Part shown: positions 4,383-5,804 of the stretch, one piece after another
How the letters are laid out: every line of letters starts with the position of its first letter
Numbering within the stretch: position 1 is the stretch's first letter
Source of the DNA: Moraxellaceae bacterium
Lineage (GTDB): Bacteria > Pseudomonadota > Gammaproteobacteria > Pseudomonadales > Moraxellaceae
NCBI GenBank assembly: GCA_030146505.1
Contig: JASLCO010000387.1
Span: forward strand, 1-5,804
DNA length: 5,804 nucleotides
Reading direction: 5' to 3'
Position numbers and translations under genes: made by a program
Notes under the pieces: generated by a model
The model's database searches: none
What the model was told of the DNA's origin: nothing
What the model saw: only the letters and a program-made list of their open reading frames with translations

Positions 4383-5804
4383 ATGGTTGTGGTGTCCAAC
4401 AACAAGAATGCTTGGCAGTATTCCCTCTTTGTGCTGTTTGCACTTTCGGGCTTCTCTGGCCTGATTTATGAATCCATTTGGAGTCATTACCTCAAATTGT
4501 TTCTCGGGCATGCCGCCTATGCTCAGAATCTGGTGCTGGCCATATTTATGGGGGGGATGGCTGGCGGTGCTTGGTTGGCTAGCCGGCTCATGCCCCGTCT
4601 ATCTTCGCCTCTGCTGGCTTATGTGATGGTCGAGGTTTTGATCGGTATTTTTGGCTTGTTGTTCCATCGCGTATTTTCTGGCGTCACAGGTTTCATGCTG
4701 GATGAGCTTTTGCCCGGAATGCAATCAGCGTTGGCTATCGAATGTGTACGTTGGTTGATGGCTACGATGCTCATTTTGCCTCAGACATTGTTATTAGGTG
4801 CCACTTTTCCTCTCATGAGTGCCGGCGTTTTGCGTTGCTTTCCCCAAACTCCCGGCAGCTCTATTTCCCTTCTTTACTTCACCAACAGCATTGGTGCTGT
4901 ATTTGGTGTACTCATCAGCGGATTCTGGCTTGTCGGCAAAGTCGGTTTGCCGGGTACGATATTGACAGGGGCTTTGGTTAACTTTCTTCTGGCCCTTGCC
5001 GTTTATCTTATTGCCAAGAAACTGCTTCAGCCATCTGCTCCAGATGTGGTCGTGCACGCGCGTTATTCTGGTTTGTTCCGCCCGCTGCTTGTTGTTTCGT
5101 TTATTACCGGCCTTTCTTCATTTGTTTATGAGATTGGCTGGATTCGCATGCTCTCTTTGGTGCTGGGGGCCTCAACACATGCCTTTGAGCTTATGTTAAG
5201 TGCCTTCATTCTTGGGCTGGCTCTGGGGGGATTATGGGTAAGAAAGCGAATAGATGGATTCCGTAGTCCACTTCGTGTGCTCGGCATTGTGCAGGTATTG
5301 ATGGGAATCTTGGCCCTGGGAACCGTCATCAGTTACAACCATATATTCGATCTTATGGCCAGCATCATGTCTGCAATGGGGCGTAATGATGCGGGTTATG
5401 TTTTTTTCAATATCGGTAGCAACCTGATTGCTGTGCTGGTCATGTTGCCAGTCACATTCATGGCCGGCATGACTTTACCTCTGATTACATATGTATTGTT
5501 CAGCGAAGGAGGGGGTGAAGCAGCTATTGGTAAGGTTTATGCGGTCAATACACTGGGAGCTATTGTTGGTGTATGGCTGACCGTACAGGTGCTGATGCCG
5601 ATGTTTGGGCTTAAAGCGACCATTATTATTGGTGCAGTGCTGGATATATTGCTGGCAACCTATCTTTTTGCGCGTACCAGCGTGGCTTTTAGGCTGCAGG
5701 CATTGGTGTTCGGTAGTTGCCTGGTCGCTGTACTGCTGGTGTTTTTCAATGTCAGTTTTGATATCGGCAAGATGACGGCCAATGTATATAGAAGTGGTGC
5801 TAAT
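4383..5804 (+). CDS. Spermidine-synthase-like membrane protein (fused MFS/spermidine synthase type), N-terminal membrane part, partial
   Basis: The frame stays open for 474 codons to the right edge. An in-frame TGA at 4371-4373 limits the start to ATG 4383, GTG 4389 or GTG 4392. AAGGA (4377-4381) is too close to the ATG but seven bases from GTG 4389, so the true start may be GTG 4389. The protein is very hydrophobic, with about a dozen membrane segments, in two similar halves about 220 residues apart: SGFSGLIYESIW (22-33) matches TGLSSFVYEIGW (242-253), GATFPL (139-144) matches GMTLPL (362-367), and NSIGAVFGV (168-176) matches NTLGAIVGV (389-397). Such twin membrane halves with (G/S)xxxxxYExxW and GxTxPL motifs are typical of bacterial membrane-fused spermidine-synthase-like proteins, in which a Rossmann-type aminopropyltransferase domain follows. 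That domain is outside the window, so a polyamine reaction cannot be confirmed; many family members have no proven substrate. Base composition is more AT-rich than its neighbours. Confidence 0.85.
   Translation, partial: MVVVSNNKNAWQYSLFVLFALSGFSGLIYESIWSHYLKLFLGHAAYAQNLVLAIFMGGMAGGAWLASRLMPRLSSPLLAYVMVEVLIGIFGLLFHRVFSGVTGFMLDELLPGMQSALAIECVRWLMATMLILPQTLLLGATFPLMSAGVLRCFPQTPGSSISLLYFTNSIGAVFGVLISGFWLVGKVGLPGTILTGALVNFLLALAVYLIAKKLLQPSAPDVVVHARYSGLFRPLLVVSFITGLSSFVYEIGWIRMLSLVLGASTHAFELMLSAFILGLALGGLWVRKRIDGFRSPLRVLGIVQVLMGILALGTVISYNHIFDLMASIMSAMGRNDAGYVFFNIGSNLIAVLVMLPVTFMAGMTLPLITYVLFSEGGGEAAIGKVYAVNTLGAIVGVWLTVQVLMPMFGLKATIIIGAVLDILLATYLFARTSVAFRLQALVFGSCLVAVLLVFFNVSFDIGKMTANVYRSGAN

Noticed and set aside
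4184..4405. Minus-strand open frame of 73 codons
   Set aside because: It overlaps the start of the membrane gene and the promoter-like region, has no ribosome binding site and has low-complexity P/S-rich composition.
4383..5804. Major facilitator transporter
   Set aside because: The duplicated (G/S)xxxxxYExxW and GxTxPL motifs and the N(S/T)xGA motif fit the membrane part of spermidine-synthase-like proteins rather than classical transporter signatures. The catalytic half is beyond the edge, so this stays open to revision.

Overview
The window looks like a chromosomal segment of a Gram-negative bacterium, probably a proteobacterium. The reasons are a lipoprotein signal with an LGAC lipobox, moderately GC-rich coding sequence, HopJ and DUF2214 family genes, and a CGTC-type palindromic intergenic repeat common in proteobacterial genomes. 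I cannot name the genus. It holds four confident protein genes (two complete, two cut by the window edges), one possible small gene, one strong terminator and one composite palindromic repeat. There are no rRNA or tRNA genes, CRISPR arrays or insertion sequences.

Left part (1-828): two minus-strand genes in tandem. A HopJ-family protein (GTG start, strong ribosome binding site) is followed 87 bp later by a DUF2214 small membrane protein that runs off the left edge. The 169-bp gap between the HopJ gene and the next, divergent gene must hold promoters for both directions. It carries a perfect 8-bp hairpin 28 bp before the start of the plus-strand gene.

Centre (829-3704): a 942-residue outer-membrane-type lipoprotein gene. 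It joins a SdiA-regulated/YjiK-like beta-propeller, two bacterial Ig-like domains and two tandem lamin-tail (LTD) units of about 205-211 residues. The two LTD units are also visible as a direct repeat in the DNA. A textbook intrinsic terminator follows 23 bases after the stop, so the gene is probably transcribed alone.

Right part (3705-5804): about 680 bp with no confident gene, holding an 81-bp composite palindromic repeat and a possible minus-strand small gene for a helical protein. Near 4326-4374 there are promoter-like hexamers for both strands. From 4383 to the right edge runs an open reading frame with no stop in the window. It encodes the membrane part of a spermidine-synthase-like (fused MFS/spermidine synthase) protein; the methyltransferase-fold catalytic domain would lie beyond the edge. 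This gene is clearly more AT-rich than the rest of the window.

Nothing here makes a recognisable defence, secretion or biosynthetic system. The most unusual items are the domain architecture and internal duplication of the lipoprotein, the composite repeat, and the composition shift at the right-hand gene.
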